A DNA stretch of 23,119 bases from Spongiibacteraceae bacterium UBA5047 (GCA_002415025.1 DIBR01000068.1:3166-26284), one strand, 5' to 3'. Shown: positions 6,689 through 14,472, numbered from the stretch's first letter. Numbers and translations: made by a program. The notes: generated by a model not told the origin, from the sequence alone.

Positions 6689-7222
6689 GTGGCGCAAGCG
6701 TCCGAAGAGCTGATCGTCGTTGGCAAAGTGTCAACGGTGTATGGTGTAAAAGGCTGGGTGAAGCTGTATTCCTTCACTGAGCCGATGAGTAATTTGCTCG
6801 ACTACTCCGGATTACACATCAAGAGAGGAGAGCAGTGGCAGCCCGTCACGATTACCGAGGGGCGGCTGCATGGAAAGTCGCTGGTTGCCGCACTTGAGGG
6901 TGTGGATGACCGGGAGCAGGCCAGAGCCCTGGCGGGCTGCGAGTTGGCGATAAGCCAGTCCGAGTTGGCCAGTTTGCCAGAAGATGAGTTTTACTGGCAT
7001 CAGCTCGAAGGATTGCAGGTGCTGACCGACGTTGATCGGCAGTTGCTGGGTGTAGTGGACCATATGATGGCAACGGGCGCCAACGATGTCATGGTCGTAA
7101 GTCCCTGCGAAGGCAGCATCGATCAGACTGAACGCCTGGTGCCTTACGTGCCGGATATTTACGTCACAGCGGTCAATCTGGACGAAGGTACGATTTTAGT
7201 TGATTGGGATCCGGCGTTTTAA
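6689..7222 (+). CDS. rimM: Ribosome maturation factor RimM
   Basis: RimM binds S19 and helps mature the 3' domain of 16S rRNA. The protein has 177 residues in two parts: the RimM N-terminal barrel (IVVGKVSTVYGVKGWVKLYSFTEP, LEGVDDREQARALAGCELAI) and a PRC-barrel C-terminal part (DEFYWHQLEGLQV, GANDVMVV, ERLVPYVPD, ending VDWDPAF). The GTG at 6689 has no Shine-Dalgarno. An in-frame ATT at 6674 overlaps the last base of the rpsP stop and would add five residues (M)TPTP, similar to the N-terminus of Pseudomonas RimM as I recall it. The start is therefore uncertain, and translation probably depends on coupling to rpsP. Confidence 0.96.
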   Translation: MAQASEELIVVGKVSTVYGVKGWVKLYSFTEPMSNLLDYSGLHIKRGEQWQPVTITEGRLHGKSLVAALEGVDDREQARALAGCELAISQSELASLPEDEFYWHQLEGLQVLTDVDRQLLGVVDHMMATGANDVMVVSPCEGSIDQTERLVPYVPDIYVTAVNLDEGTILVDWDPAF

Positions 7223-7254
7223 GCGCCTGTTGCTAACGGGTCCGGGAGGGAGCG

Positions 7255-7989
7255 GTGAAGATAGGCTTTATCACACTGTTCCCCGAAATGATTTCTGCAA
7301 TCACCGATTACGGTGTCAGCGGGCGGGCCATCAAAAACGGCCTTTTGTCCGTAAGCTGCTGGAATCCGAGAGATTTTATCAGCGACCGCCATCAGACGGT
7401 CGATGATCGTCCCTACGGGGGCGGCCCCGGCATGGTCATGAAGACCGAGCCCCTGAGTTTGGCGATCAATGCCGCCAAAGCAGAGTTGCCGGAAGCGCGA
7501 GTGGCCTACCTGTCGCCACAAGGGCGGAGATTGGATCAGGCAGCGTTGGCGGGGTTGGCACAACGCGACTCGCTGATATTGCTCGCCGGACGCTACGAAG
7601 GCGTGGACGAGCGCCTGCTACAGCAGCAGGTTGATGAAGAATGGTCAATTGGCGATTATGTTCTCAGCGGCGGTGAGCTGGCTGGAATGGTAATCGCAGA
7701 TGGAGTGGCGCGGCTTCTGCCCGGTGTACTGGGGCATGAAATGTCGGCGGTAGAAGACTCCTTTGTGGATGGGCTGCTCGATTGCCCCCACTACACCCGC
7801 CCTGAGGTCTTTGAGGGTGAGCAGGTGCCAGAGGTGCTGCTCAGCGGTGATCACGAACGAATTCGACGCTGGCGGCTCAAACAGTCGCTGGCCAGAACCT
7901 GGGAGCGGCGTCCCGACCTGTTGGAAGGGGTGACGCTTAACGATGAACAAGAAGCCTTGTTGGCGGACTATCTACGCGAACGGGATTAG
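7255..7989 (+). CDS. trmD: tRNA (guanine-37-N1) methyltransferase TrmD
   Basis: TrmD uses S-adenosylmethionine to methylate G37 of tRNAs reading CNN-type codons, which prevents +1 frameshifting. The protein has 244 residues with the SPOUT trefoil-knot motifs: YLSPQGRRLDQ, LLAGRYEGVDERLL, SIGDYVLSGGELAGMV (131-146) and ADGVARLLPGVLG. The catalytic-side motif DSFVDGLLDCPHYTRP carries D172, equivalent to E. coli D169. The GTG start has a good GGGAGG ribosome site five to six bases upstream. It is third in the rpsP operon. The +1-frameshift context is notable because prfB in this window depends on such a shift. Confidence 0.98.
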   Translation: MKIGFITLFPEMISAITDYGVSGRAIKNGLLSVSCWNPRDFISDRHQTVDDRPYGGGPGMVMKTEPLSLAINAAKAELPEARVAYLSPQGRRLDQAALAGLAQRDSLILLAGRYEGVDERLLQQQVDEEWSIGDYVLSGGELAGMVIADGVARLLPGVLGHEMSAVEDSFVDGLLDCPHYTRPEVFEGEQVPEVLLSGDHERIRRWRLKQSLARTWERRPDLLEGVTLNDEQEALLADYLRERD

Positions 7990-7992
7990 CCA

Positions 7993-8008
7993 ATAGCTGT
8001 GAAGCTAT
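7993..8008 (+). other. Small palindromic hairpin between trmD and rplS
   Basis: ATAGCT-GTGA-AGCTAT is a perfect 6-pair stem with a four-base loop, starting four bases after the trmD stop. It lies about 14 bases upstream of the rplS ribosome site GAGGAG. It could help give L19 its own translation level or mRNA stability. This is inference. Confidence 0.35.
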
Positions 8009-8029
8009 GAATTTATTGAGGAGCAGGCC

Positions 8030-8389
8030 ATGAGCAGCAACAAAATTATCGCCGAACTGAACGCGGAGCAGACCGGCAAAGAGCTGCCGGAATTTAGCCC
8101 CGGTGACACAATTGTGGTTCAGGTTAAAGTGAAGGAAGGCACCCGCGAGCGTCTTCAGGCTTTCGAAGGTGTTGTTCTGGGTAAGCGCAATCGCGGCATA
8201 AATTCTGCCTTTACCGTGCGTAAAATTTCTCATGGTGTTGGTGTAGAGCGTACTTTCCAGACTTACAGCCCGCTGGTTGACAGCATCACCGTTAAGCGTC
8301 GCGGCGACGTTCGTCAGGCGAAGCTGTACTACTTGCGCGAGCTGAGCGGTCGTGCAGCGCGCATCAAGGAAAAGCTGGGCGGCAAATAA
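8030..8389 (+). CDS. rplS: 50S ribosomal protein L19
   Basis: A large-subunit protein at the 30S-50S interface, 119 residues. Diagnostic stretches are FSPGDTIVVQVKVKEGTRERLQAFEGVV, KISHGVGVERTFQTYSP and VKRRGDVRQAKLYYLREL. The ATG has a strong GAGGAG ribosome site, better than those of rimM and trmD, which fits the much higher need for L19. It is last in the rpsP operon and is followed by a rho-independent terminator. Confidence 0.98.
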   Translation: MSSNKIIAELNAEQTGKELPEFSPGDTIVVQVKVKEGTRERLQAFEGVVLGKRNRGINSAFTVRKISHGVGVERTFQTYSPLVDSITVKRRGDVRQAKLYYLRELSGRAARIKEKLGGK

Positions 8390-8407
8390 GCTGTTCTCGC
8401 TACCAGC

Positions 8408-8432
8408 AAAAGGCAGCCTCGGCTGCCTTTTT
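8408..8432 (+). terminator. Rho-independent terminator of the rpsP operon
   Basis: GGCAGC-CTCG-GCTGCC (8412-8427) is preceded by AAAA and followed by TTTTT. This is a textbook stem, loop and T-run 22 bases after the rplS stop. The flanking A and T runs may let it work in both directions. Confidence 0.9.
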
Positions 8433-8483
8433 GCATTTTAGCGTCAGGTGCAAGACGTCCGGCGCTTTCAGGCATTACGTCAT

Positions 8484-8497
8484 GTTAAACTCCCGCC
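8484..8497 (+). promoter_or_regulatory. Extended -10 promoter predicting a leaderless xerD mRNA
   Basis: TGT followed by TAAACT (8486-8491) forms an extended -10. Six bases (CCCGCC) separate it from the xerD ATG, so transcription would begin on the start codon. There is no Shine-Dalgarno sequence in between. Confidence 0.5.
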
Positions 8498-9394
8498 ATG
8501 ACCTACACTCCAGCCCCTGTTATCGACCAGTTTCTCGACGCCGTTTGGCTGGAAAAAGGCTTGAGCGATAACACCCTCAGCTCCTACCGGCGTGATCTTG
8601 GCCTGTACGACAAATGGTTGCAGGCGCGTGGCGGAACGCTGCTGGGTGCGCAAAAGTCAGAGGTGTTGGGGTGGCTGGGCGAGCTGGCCACGCGCGGGCA
8701 GTCTGCCCGCAGTTCTGCGCGCATGCTGTCCTGTTTGCGCGGTTTCTATCGCTATTTGCTGCGTGAAAATCGTATTTCCGTTGACCCGACCCTGAACATT
8801 GATTCGCCCCGCCTGGGGCGGTCGCTCCCAAAATCACTCAGCGAAGATGACGTTGATCAACTGCTCTCACAACCGGATACCGCGCTGCCGCTGGAACTGC
8901 GGGACAAGGCCATGCTGGAGCTGCTCTACGCTTCAGGGTTGCGGGTCTCGGAACTGATTGGCCTGCGTCTTCATCAATTGAGCCTGAATCAGGGTGTTAT
9001 CAAGGTGTTGGGCAAGGGCAGCAAGGAACGGCTTGTGCCCATGGGCGAGGAAGCCTTGTACTGGTTGCAGCAATACCTGCAAAACGGGCGCCCCGAAATG
9101 CTGTCGGGGAGTGGCGGAGACGTGTTGTTTCCGAGCCGGCGAGGTCAACAAATGACCCGGCAAACCTTCTGGTACCGCATTAAACACTACGCTTTGCGCG
9201 CCGGTATACAGGTGGAGTTGTCGCCTCACACACTGAGGCACGCCTTTGCCACCCATTTGATTAACCACGGCGCCGATTTGCGGGTCGTGCAATTATTGCT
9301 GGGGCATAGTGACCTCAGCACCACACAGATATACACTCATGTCGCTAGAGAGCGAATGAAGCAATTGCACCAGCAGCACCACCCGCGTGGCTAG
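8498..9394 (+). CDS. xerD: Site-specific tyrosine recombinase XerD
   Basis: With XerC it resolves chromosome dimers at dif, under FtsK control. The protein has 298 residues, the same as E. coli XerD. The N-terminal SAM-like core-binding domain (about 1-95) includes FLDAVWLEKGLSDNTLSSYRRDL. The catalytic domain carries the full tyrosine-recombinase set: R149 (GLRVSEL), K173 (GKGSKER), H244 and R247 (SPHTLRHAFATH), H270 (LLLGHSDL) and nucleophile Y279 (TQIYTH). The C-terminal RMKQLHQQHHPRG is the XerD-specific tail, which favours XerD over XerC. It is followed by dsbC, as in Pseudomonas. Confidence 0.98.
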   Translation: MTYTPAPVIDQFLDAVWLEKGLSDNTLSSYRRDLGLYDKWLQARGGTLLGAQKSEVLGWLGELATRGQSARSSARMLSCLRGFYRYLLRENRISVDPTLNIDSPRLGRSLPKSLSEDDVDQLLSQPDTALPLELRDKAMLELLYASGLRVSELIGLRLHQLSLNQGVIKVLGKGSKERLVPMGEEALYWLQQYLQNGRPEMLSGSGGDVLFPSRRGQQMTRQTFWYRIKHYALRAGIQVELSPHTLRHAFATHLINHGADLRVVQLLLGHSDLSTTQIYTHVARERMKQLHQQHHPRG

Positions 9395-9461
9395 CCCGCA
9401 TCGGAACTGTTCACGATTTCCGCTTTCCAATCTGATTAGACATTCATTAAAGGCCATATTC

Positions 9462-10202
9462 ATGTTGCACAGTATTCTCAGACTTGGCGTTTTGTGCGCC
9501 GCCATGATCTCCCTCACCGCGGTGGCGGCAACGCCTGCAGAAACCATTCGTCAGGCCTTCCACAAAAGTCGACCGGATATCCAGGTTGAAAATGTCAGGG
9601 CCAGTGACGTCAAAGGACTCTTTGAGGTGCGCTTGAAGGACGGTCCAACGGTTTACGCGACCGAAGACGGAAAATTCTTTTTCACCGGCGACTTGTTCCA
9701 GCTGGCACCAGGCGGCTTTATCAATATTGCAGAGCGCGGTCGTGAACAATTGCGGAAAAAGCGAATGGCGGAAGTGAAAACCTCCGATATGATTATTTTC
9801 CCCGCCGAAGGCAAAACCAAGGGCGCGGTCTATGTGTTTACCGACGTTGACTGCGGATATTGTCGCAAGCTACATAACGAAGTCCCGGACCTGAACAAAC
9901 TGGGTATTGAGGTGCGTTATCTGGCCTACCCGCGTGACTTTCCGCGCGGTGCCCAGTCGCGCACCACACCGAAAATGGTCTCCGCCTGGTGTGCCGAAGA
10001 CCAGCGCCAGGCGCTCACTGCGCTTAAAAATAACCAGTCGGTGAAAACCGCAACCTGCGAAAACCCTGTCGCCGAACAATACATGCTCGGCGGTGAAATG
10101 GGTGTGAGCGGTACACCGGCTATCGTCACCGAGCGCGGTGAATTGATTCCCGGTTATATGCCAGCCCAGCAACTGGCGAACGCCGTCTTCAACGGCAAGT
10201 AA
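9462..10202 (+). CDS. dsbC: Periplasmic thiol:disulfide interchange protein DsbC
   Basis: A periplasmic disulfide isomerase and chaperone, kept reduced by DsbD. From the ATG at 9462 it has 246 residues and a clear signal peptide (MLHSILRLGVLCAAMISLTAVAA, cleaved about residue 23). Next come the dimerisation domain (about 25-85) and the thioredoxin-like domain. The active site is CGYC (C131-C134, in DVDCGYCRKLH). The second cysteine pair C177/C199 matches the structural disulfide of DsbC, and the cis-proline is P219 (SGTPAIV). A longer reading from GTG 9387 would overlap xerD and hide the signal peptide, so I reject it. AAGG lies about eight bases before the ATG. Confidence 0.96.
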   Translation: MLHSILRLGVLCAAMISLTAVAATPAETIRQAFHKSRPDIQVENVRASDVKGLFEVRLKDGPTVYATEDGKFFFTGDLFQLAPGGFINIAERGREQLRKKRMAEVKTSDMIIFPAEGKTKGAVYVFTDVDCGYCRKLHNEVPDLNKLGIEVRYLAYPRDFPRGAQSRTTPKMVSAWCAEDQRQALTALKNNQSVKTATCENPVAEQYMLGGEMGVSGTPAIVTERGELIPGYMPAQQLANAVFNGK

Positions 10203-10215
10203 TCTTTCGGTGTAG

Positions 10216-10241
10216 GCCCGAATTGGCGCAGCGTTTCGGGC
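10216..10241 (+). terminator. Hairpin after dsbC
   Basis: GCCCGAA (10216-10222) pairs with TTCGGGC (10235-10241) across a 12-base loop, 13 bases after the dsbC stop. The tail ATTCTGTTT is only moderately T-rich. It probably acts as a weak terminator before the alaC ribosome site (AAGGA, 10251-10255). Confidence 0.45.
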
Positions 10242-10261
10242 ATTCTGTTTAAGGATCGCTC

Positions 10262-11455
10262 GTGCAAAACGAATTCAGTCGTATAAACCGCCTGCCCCCC
10301 TATGTGTTCAATATCATTGGTGAATTGAAGCAGCAGGCGCGGGCGCGCGGCGAAGATGTCATTGATTTTGGCATGGGCAACCCGGACCAGCCGACGCCGC
10401 CGCATATTGTTGACAAAATGATTGAAACCGCGCGCCGTGGTGATACCCATCGCTATTCCCAGTCGCGCGGTATTCCGCGTCTGCGCAAGGCCATTTGTGA
10501 CTGGTACAAGCGCCGCTACGATGTTGATCTGGACCCCGATAGCGAAGCCATCGTGACCCTCGGTTCAAAAGAAGGTCTGGCTCATCTGGCGATGGCGGTG
10601 GCCGGACCGGGCGATGCGATCCTGGTACCCAACCCCTCCTATCCGATTCACCCCTACGGCTTTGTGATAGCCGGCGCCGATATCCGCCACGTACCGATGC
10701 GCGGCGATGGCAGCTTTTTTGAGGAGCTTGAACAGGCAATTCGCAATAGCTGGCCCAAACCCAAAATGCTGGTGTTGAATTTCCCCGCCAATCCGACCAC
10801 CCAGTGTGTGGAACTCGATTTTTTTGAGAGGGTAGTGGCGGTCGCACGAGAGCATGAAATCTGGGTGGTGCAGGATCTGGCTTACGCAGATCTGGTGTTC
10901 GACGGCTATCAGGCACCCTCCATTTTGCAGGTGCCGGGCGCAAAAGATATTGCCGTGGAGTTTTTCTCGCTTTCGAAAAGCTACAACATGCCCGGTTGGC
11001 GCGTGGGTTTCTGCTGCGGCAACCCGACCTTGATTGCGGCGCTCGCGCGCATGAAGTCCTATCTCGATTACGGCATGTTTACGCCGGTTCAGGTGGCGGC
11101 GATTCATGCTCTTGAGGCTGATCAAGCCTGTGTGGAAGATATTCGTCTGCTCTATCAGAAGCGCCGGGATATTCTCTGCCAGGGCCTGAACGATATGGGG
11201 TGGCAGGTTGAGCCACCCAAGGCCACCATGTTTGTCTGGGCGCCATTGCCACCGGCCTATCGCGAGATGGGTTCGCTGGAATTCAGCAAAAAGTTGCTGG
11301 TTGAGGCCAAGGTGGCGGTATCGCCGGGTATCGGCTTTGGTGAATACGGCGAGGGCTATGTGCGTTTCGGGCTAATTGAGAACGAGCAGCGGATACGGCA
11401 GGCATTGCGAAATATCAAGCGGATGATGCGTCAGGGCGGTCGGACGGACCCATAG
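10262..11455 (+). CDS. alaC: Alanine aminotransferase AlaC (YfdZ)
   Basis: A cytoplasmic pyridoxal-phosphate enzyme of the class I aminotransferase fold that makes alanine from pyruvate and glutamate. It has 397 residues and is close to E. coli AlaC across its length: INRLPPYVFNIIGELK, DFGMGNPDQPTPPHIV, NPSYPIHPYG, FPANPTTQCVELDFFE, QDLAYADLVFDGY. The PLP lysine is K239 in SLSKSYNMPGWRVGF. The GTG start has an AAGGA ribosome site six bases upstream. It lies between dsbC and hom. Placement beside the threonine genes could hint at a link with aspartate-family metabolism, but the sequence itself says AlaC. Confidence 0.93.
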   Translation: MQNEFSRINRLPPYVFNIIGELKQQARARGEDVIDFGMGNPDQPTPPHIVDKMIETARRGDTHRYSQSRGIPRLRKAICDWYKRRYDVDLDPDSEAIVTLGSKEGLAHLAMAVAGPGDAILVPNPSYPIHPYGFVIAGADIRHVPMRGDGSFFEELEQAIRNSWPKPKMLVLNFPANPTTQCVELDFFERVVAVAREHEIWVVQDLAYADLVFDGYQAPSILQVPGAKDIAVEFFSLSKSYNMPGWRVGFCCGNPTLIAALARMKSYLDYGMFTPVQVAAIHALEADQACVEDIRLLYQKRRDILCQGLNDMGWQVEPPKATMFVWAPLPPAYREMGSLEFSKKLLVEAKVAVSPGIGFGEYGEGYVRFGLIENEQRIRQALRNIKRMMRQGGRTDP

Positions 11456-11530
11456 CATTGACTGTGCTCACCGGCGCAGGATGCAGTTCCCCAATATCCG
11501 ATGCTTGTACGGCCCCGTTTCCGGCGGTAA

Positions 11531-11547
11531 AGCCGCAAAAAGCGGCT
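11531..11547 (+). terminator. Hairpin downstream of alaC
   Basis: AGCCGC-AAAAA-GCGGCT is a perfect 6-pair stem, 75 bases after the alaC stop. It has no T-run afterwards and is followed at once by a GACGTC-type repeat. It is a possible weak terminator. Confidence 0.35.
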
Positions 11548-11571
11548 GACGCCCGACATCAGACGTTAGGC
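11548..11571. repeat. Third GACGTC-type repeat copy
   Basis: CGCCCGACATCAGAC (11550-11564) matches CGTCCGACGTCAGAC at 6242-6256 at 13 of 15 positions, and both copies end in a related TAGGC/CAGGC. It lies between a hairpin and the hom promoter, the same position as the copy before rpsP. Confidence 0.5.
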
Positions 11572-11574
11572 AGA

Positions 11575-11603
11575 TGTATTACCCCCCCAATTCAAGCTAG
11601 AAT
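11575..11603 (+). promoter_or_regulatory. Likely hom promoter
   Basis: TGTATT (11575-11580), a 17-base spacer and TAGAAT (11598-11603) are followed by ACGCGCC. The -10 and discriminator resemble the rpsP promoter closely (both read TAGAAT then CGCGCCTTTG within two bases). The -35 is weak. The leader holds a GCCCC/GGGGC hairpin (11621-11640) just before the ribosome site. Confidence 0.45.
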
Positions 11604-11660
11604 ACGCGCCTTTGTTTTACGCCCCCCGACAAAGCGGGGCTGGTGATCGAGGAAGCGATT

Positions 11661-12968
11661 TTGAATCCCGTCAAGGTAGGCATTTGTGGTCTGGGTACCG
11701 TTGGTAGCGGCACCTTTAATGTATTGTTGCGTAACCGTGAATCTATTCAGGCGCGCGTAGGTGCCGATATTGTGGTGGCCCAAGTTGGCGCGCGCCGCGA
11801 AAATCCCGCTTGCGATACCGGCAGTGTGCCGGTGACGCCCGATATTTTTGAAGTCGCCCGCAACCCCGATATCGATATTATCGTGGAGCTGATTGGCGGC
11901 ACTACCGTTGCCCGTGAGCTGGTGCTTGAGGCCATTGCCAATGGCAAGCATGTGGTTACGGCCAATAAGGCGCTGATCGCCGAGTATGGCAACGAGATTT
12001 TTGCTGCGGCCCAGGAGAAGGGTGTTAGCGTAGCCTTCGAAGCCGCCGTCGCCGGTGGTATTCCCATTATCAAAGCCCTGCGCGAAGGCCTTGCGGCCAA
12101 TCAGGTGCAGTGGCTTGCAGGTATTATCAACGGCACCGGCAACTTTATTCTCACCGAAATGCGCGAGAAAGGTCGCGATTTTGCCGATGTGCTGGCCGAA
12201 GCCCAGGCGTTGGGGTACGCCGAAGCTGATCCCACTTTCGATGTTGAAGGCATTGATGCTGCGCACAAGCTGGTGATTCTTGCGTCAATTGCCTTTGGTA
12301 TTCCGCTGCAATTTGAAAAGGTGTACACCGAGGGCATTACCCGCATCTCAACAGACGATGTGAACTACGCCGAAGAGCTGGGCTACCGTATCAAGCATTT
12401 GGGTATCGCCCGCTGTGATGACAAGGGCATAGAGCTGCGCGTACACCCGACCCTGATTCCGGAAAAACGCCTGATTGCCAATGTAAACGGTGTGATGAAC
12501 GCCATTCTGGTTATGGCGGATGCCGTGGGCCCAACCCTGTACTACGGCCCCGGCGCGGGCAGTGAGCCTACGGCGTCATCGGTAGTGGCCGACGTGGTTG
12601 ATGTGGCGCGCACTTTAACCGCCGAGCCGAAGCATCGCGTTCCTTATCTGGCTTTCCATCAGGATACCCTGAGCGATCATCCGGTGATGCCGATTGAGGA
12701 TATTTACAGCGCCTACTATCTGCGGATGTCCGCCCTGGACAAGCCCGGCGTATTGTCGAAAATCGCCCAGATATTGAGCGACGCGGGCATCAGTATCGAA
12801 GCCTTGATTCAAAAACAGCCCGCCGAAGACGCAGACCACGTGCCCGTGATTTTGTTGACCAGTATCACTCAGGAAAAATTGTTGATGCAGGCAGTGGCGG
12901 AAATTGAAGCGCTGGACAGCATTGCCGATGAAGTCGTGCGAATTCGCGTCGAGTCGCTGGCGGGATAA
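11661..12968 (+). CDS. hom: Homoserine dehydrogenase
   Basis: It reduces aspartate semialdehyde to homoserine with NAD(P)H, the branch point toward threonine and methionine. This is the monofunctional form without an aspartokinase domain. I choose the TTG at 11661 over the GTG at 11643. GAGGAA sits six bases before the TTG, and the resulting MNPVKVGICGLGTVG fits the family; that gives 435 residues. Order of domains: Rossmann motif GLGTVG (10-15), ANKALI (K103), catalytic region DPTFDVEGIDAAHKL (with K203), and a C-terminal ACT domain (about 352-430; YYLRMSALDKPGVLSKIAQIL) that usually gives threonine feedback. It precedes thrC, from which a REP-like element separates it. Confidence 0.97.
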   Translation: MNPVKVGICGLGTVGSGTFNVLLRNRESIQARVGADIVVAQVGARRENPACDTGSVPVTPDIFEVARNPDIDIIVELIGGTTVARELVLEAIANGKHVVTANKALIAEYGNEIFAAAQEKGVSVAFEAAVAGGIPIIKALREGLAANQVQWLAGIINGTGNFILTEMREKGRDFADVLAEAQALGYAEADPTFDVEGIDAAHKLVILASIAFGIPLQFEKVYTEGITRISTDDVNYAEELGYRIKHLGIARCDDKGIELRVHPTLIPEKRLIANVNGVMNAILVMADAVGPTLYYGPGAGSEPTASSVVADVVDVARTLTAEPKHRVPYLAFHQDTLSDHPVMPIEDIYSAYYLRMSALDKPGVLSKIAQILSDAGISIEALIQKQPAEDADHVPVILLTSITQEKLLMQAVAEIEALDSIADEVVRIRVESLAG

Positions 12969-12978
12969 ACGGCTTTCT

Positions 12979-13040
12979 TGTAGGAGCTTGCCCTGCAAGC
13001 GAATAGGCTGGCGGCTTTCGCCAGCAGGGCTGGCTCCCAC
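12979..13040. repeat. REP-like inverted element, GTAGGAGC family (hom-thrC gap)
   Basis: GTAGGAGCTTGCCCTGC (12980-12996) is the imperfect complement (14 of 17) of GCAGGGCTGGCTCCCAC (13024-13040). An inner hairpin CTGGCG-GCTTT-CGCCAG lies at 13008-13024. The GTAGGAGC...GCTCCCAC termini resemble the REP/REPIN elements of Pseudomonas. The first 25 bases (12979-13003) recur exactly, in opposite orientation, at 22748-22772. The element lies within a probable operon. Confidence 0.8.
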
Positions 13041-13074
13041 ATTGACATGATTGAACGGACAATACGGATACACC

Positions 13075-14472
13075 ATGAAATACATCAGCACCCGCGGCAA
13101 AGCGCCGGCACTGAATTTTGAAGACGTACTGCTAACCGGTTTGGCACCTGATGGCGGTTTGTACGTGCCCGAGACCTTGCCGAGTTATAGCCCGGAGCAA
13201 ATTGCGGCCTGGGCGAATTTGTCTTACGCCGAACTGGCATTCGAAATTGTGAAGCCCTTTGTCGACGACTGCATCCCGCCGGAGGACCTGCGCGCCATCG
13301 TCAATGACAGCTACAGCGATTTTCGTCATAGCGCGATCGCGCCGCTGGTGCAGCTTGACCACAACGAGTGGGTGCTGGAATTGTTTCAGGGGCCGACGCT
13401 GGCCTTCAAGGACTTTGCCCTGCAGATGCTGGGTCGTTTGCTTGACTATGTGCTCGAACGTCGTCAGCAGAAAGTGGTGGTGATGGGCGCAACCTCCGGA
13501 GATACCGGCTCGGCGGCGATTCAGGGCTGCAAGCGCTGCAAAAACCTCGATATTTTCATTCTCCACCCGTATCAGCGCGTATCTGAAGTACAGCGCCGGC
13601 AAATGACCACGGTCAGTGGCGATAATATCCACAACGTCGCTTTGCGCGGGCACTTTGATCACTGTCAGGCGATGGTTAAAGCCAGCTTTGCGGACCAGTC
13701 TTTCTTGCCGGAAGGTCGGCAGTTAGTCGCGGTTAACTCGATCAACTGGGCGCGTATCATGGCCCAGATCGTTTACTATTTTTACGCTGCGCTGGCGCTC
13801 GGTGCACCCGGTCGCAAGGTGAGCTTTTCGGTGCCCACTGGCAACTTCGGCGATATCTACGCGGGTTATCTGGCCAAGCAAATGGGCTTGCCGATAGAGC
13901 AGCTGGTGATTGCCACCAACTGCAACGACATACTGCACCGCTTTGTCAGTAGCAACCGTTTCGAGAAGCAGGACCTGCAACATACCCTGTCGCCGAGTAT
14001 GGATATCGTGATTTCCAGCAACTTCGAACGTCTGTTGTTTGATGGCTACAGTCGCGACGGGCTGGCGGTAGCTGACTTGATGGATCGCTTTAATCGCGAA
14101 CCGGTATCCGTTCCCGATAGCGTTTTTGACCGGGTGCGCGACTTGTTCGACAGCGGCCGGGTGAGCGATGAAGAAACCGTCGAGATTATTCGCGAAGTCT
14201 ACGAGCGCAATGAATATTTGCTCGATCCGCATTCCGCGATTGGGGTGCATGCGGCTCGCGCCAATTGGCGCGATCGCTCGGTGCCTATGGTGACCTTGGC
14301 CACTGCGCACCCGGCCAAATTCCCTGACGCGGTTATGCAGGCAGGGTATCCCGAGTCACCGGCGCTGCCCCATCATATGCATGATCTGTTGACCCTGCCC
14401 GAGCGTTATGAAGTGCTGGATAACGACATCAGCGCCGTCCACGGTTTCATGGCCTCACATATCAGGGCCTGA
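13075..14472 (+). CDS. thrC: Threonine synthase
   Basis: A PLP enzyme that converts O-phosphohomoserine to threonine. From the ATG at 13075 it has 465 residues; an upstream TTG at 13051 would add eight unconserved ones. It begins MKYISTRGKAPALNFEDVLL, as the family does. The PLP lysine is K112 in GPTLAFKDFALQMLG. The phosphate-binding loop ATSGDTGSAAIQGC and the stretch VPTGNFGDIYAGYLAKQMGLP are clear. It belongs to the longer ThrC subgroup typical of Gammaproteobacteria. The stop TGA overlaps the recJ start by one base (TGATG), so recJ is probably translated by coupling. The hom-thrC pair covers the homoserine-to-threonine branch except homoserine kinase, which is not in this window. Confidence 0.97.
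   Translation: MKYISTRGKAPALNFEDVLLTGLAPDGGLYVPETLPSYSPEQIAAWANLSYAELAFEIVKPFVDDCIPPEDLRAIVNDSYSDFRHSAIAPLVQLDHNEWVLELFQGPTLAFKDFALQMLGRLLDYVLERRQQKVVVMGATSGDTGSAAIQGCKRCKNLDIFILHPYQRVSEVQRRQMTTVSGDNIHNVALRGHFDHCQAMVKASFADQSFLPEGRQLVAVNSINWARIMAQIVYYFYAALALGAPGRKVSFSVPTGNFGDIYAGYLAKQMGLPIEQLVIATNCNDILHRFVSSNRFEKQDLQHTLSPSMDIVISSNFERLLFDGYSRDGLAVADLMDRFNREPVSVPDSVFDRVRDLFDSGRVSDEETVEIIREVYERNEYLLDPHSAIGVHAARANWRDRSVPMVTLATAHPAKFPDAVMQAGYPESPALPHHMHDLLTLPERYEVLDNDISAVHGFMASHIRA

Noticed and set aside
8441..8465. Full copy of the GACGTC-type repeat before xerD
   Set aside because: It shares only short pieces (GACGTCC, GCGTCAGG) with the other copies, so it is mentioned as a loose relative and not annotated.
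9387..9461. Longer dsbC start overlapping xerD
   Set aside because: The signal peptide begins at the ATG at 9462; the extension would bury it.
10359..11125. Long minus-strand open frames inside alaC
   Set aside because: They are antisense shadows of a high-GC gene, with arginine- and proline-rich sequences and no family resemblance.
11643..11660. GTG start of hom at 11643
   Set aside because: The GAGGAA ribosome site lies between this GTG and the TTG at 11661 at ideal spacing for the TTG, and the family N-terminus fits the TTG.
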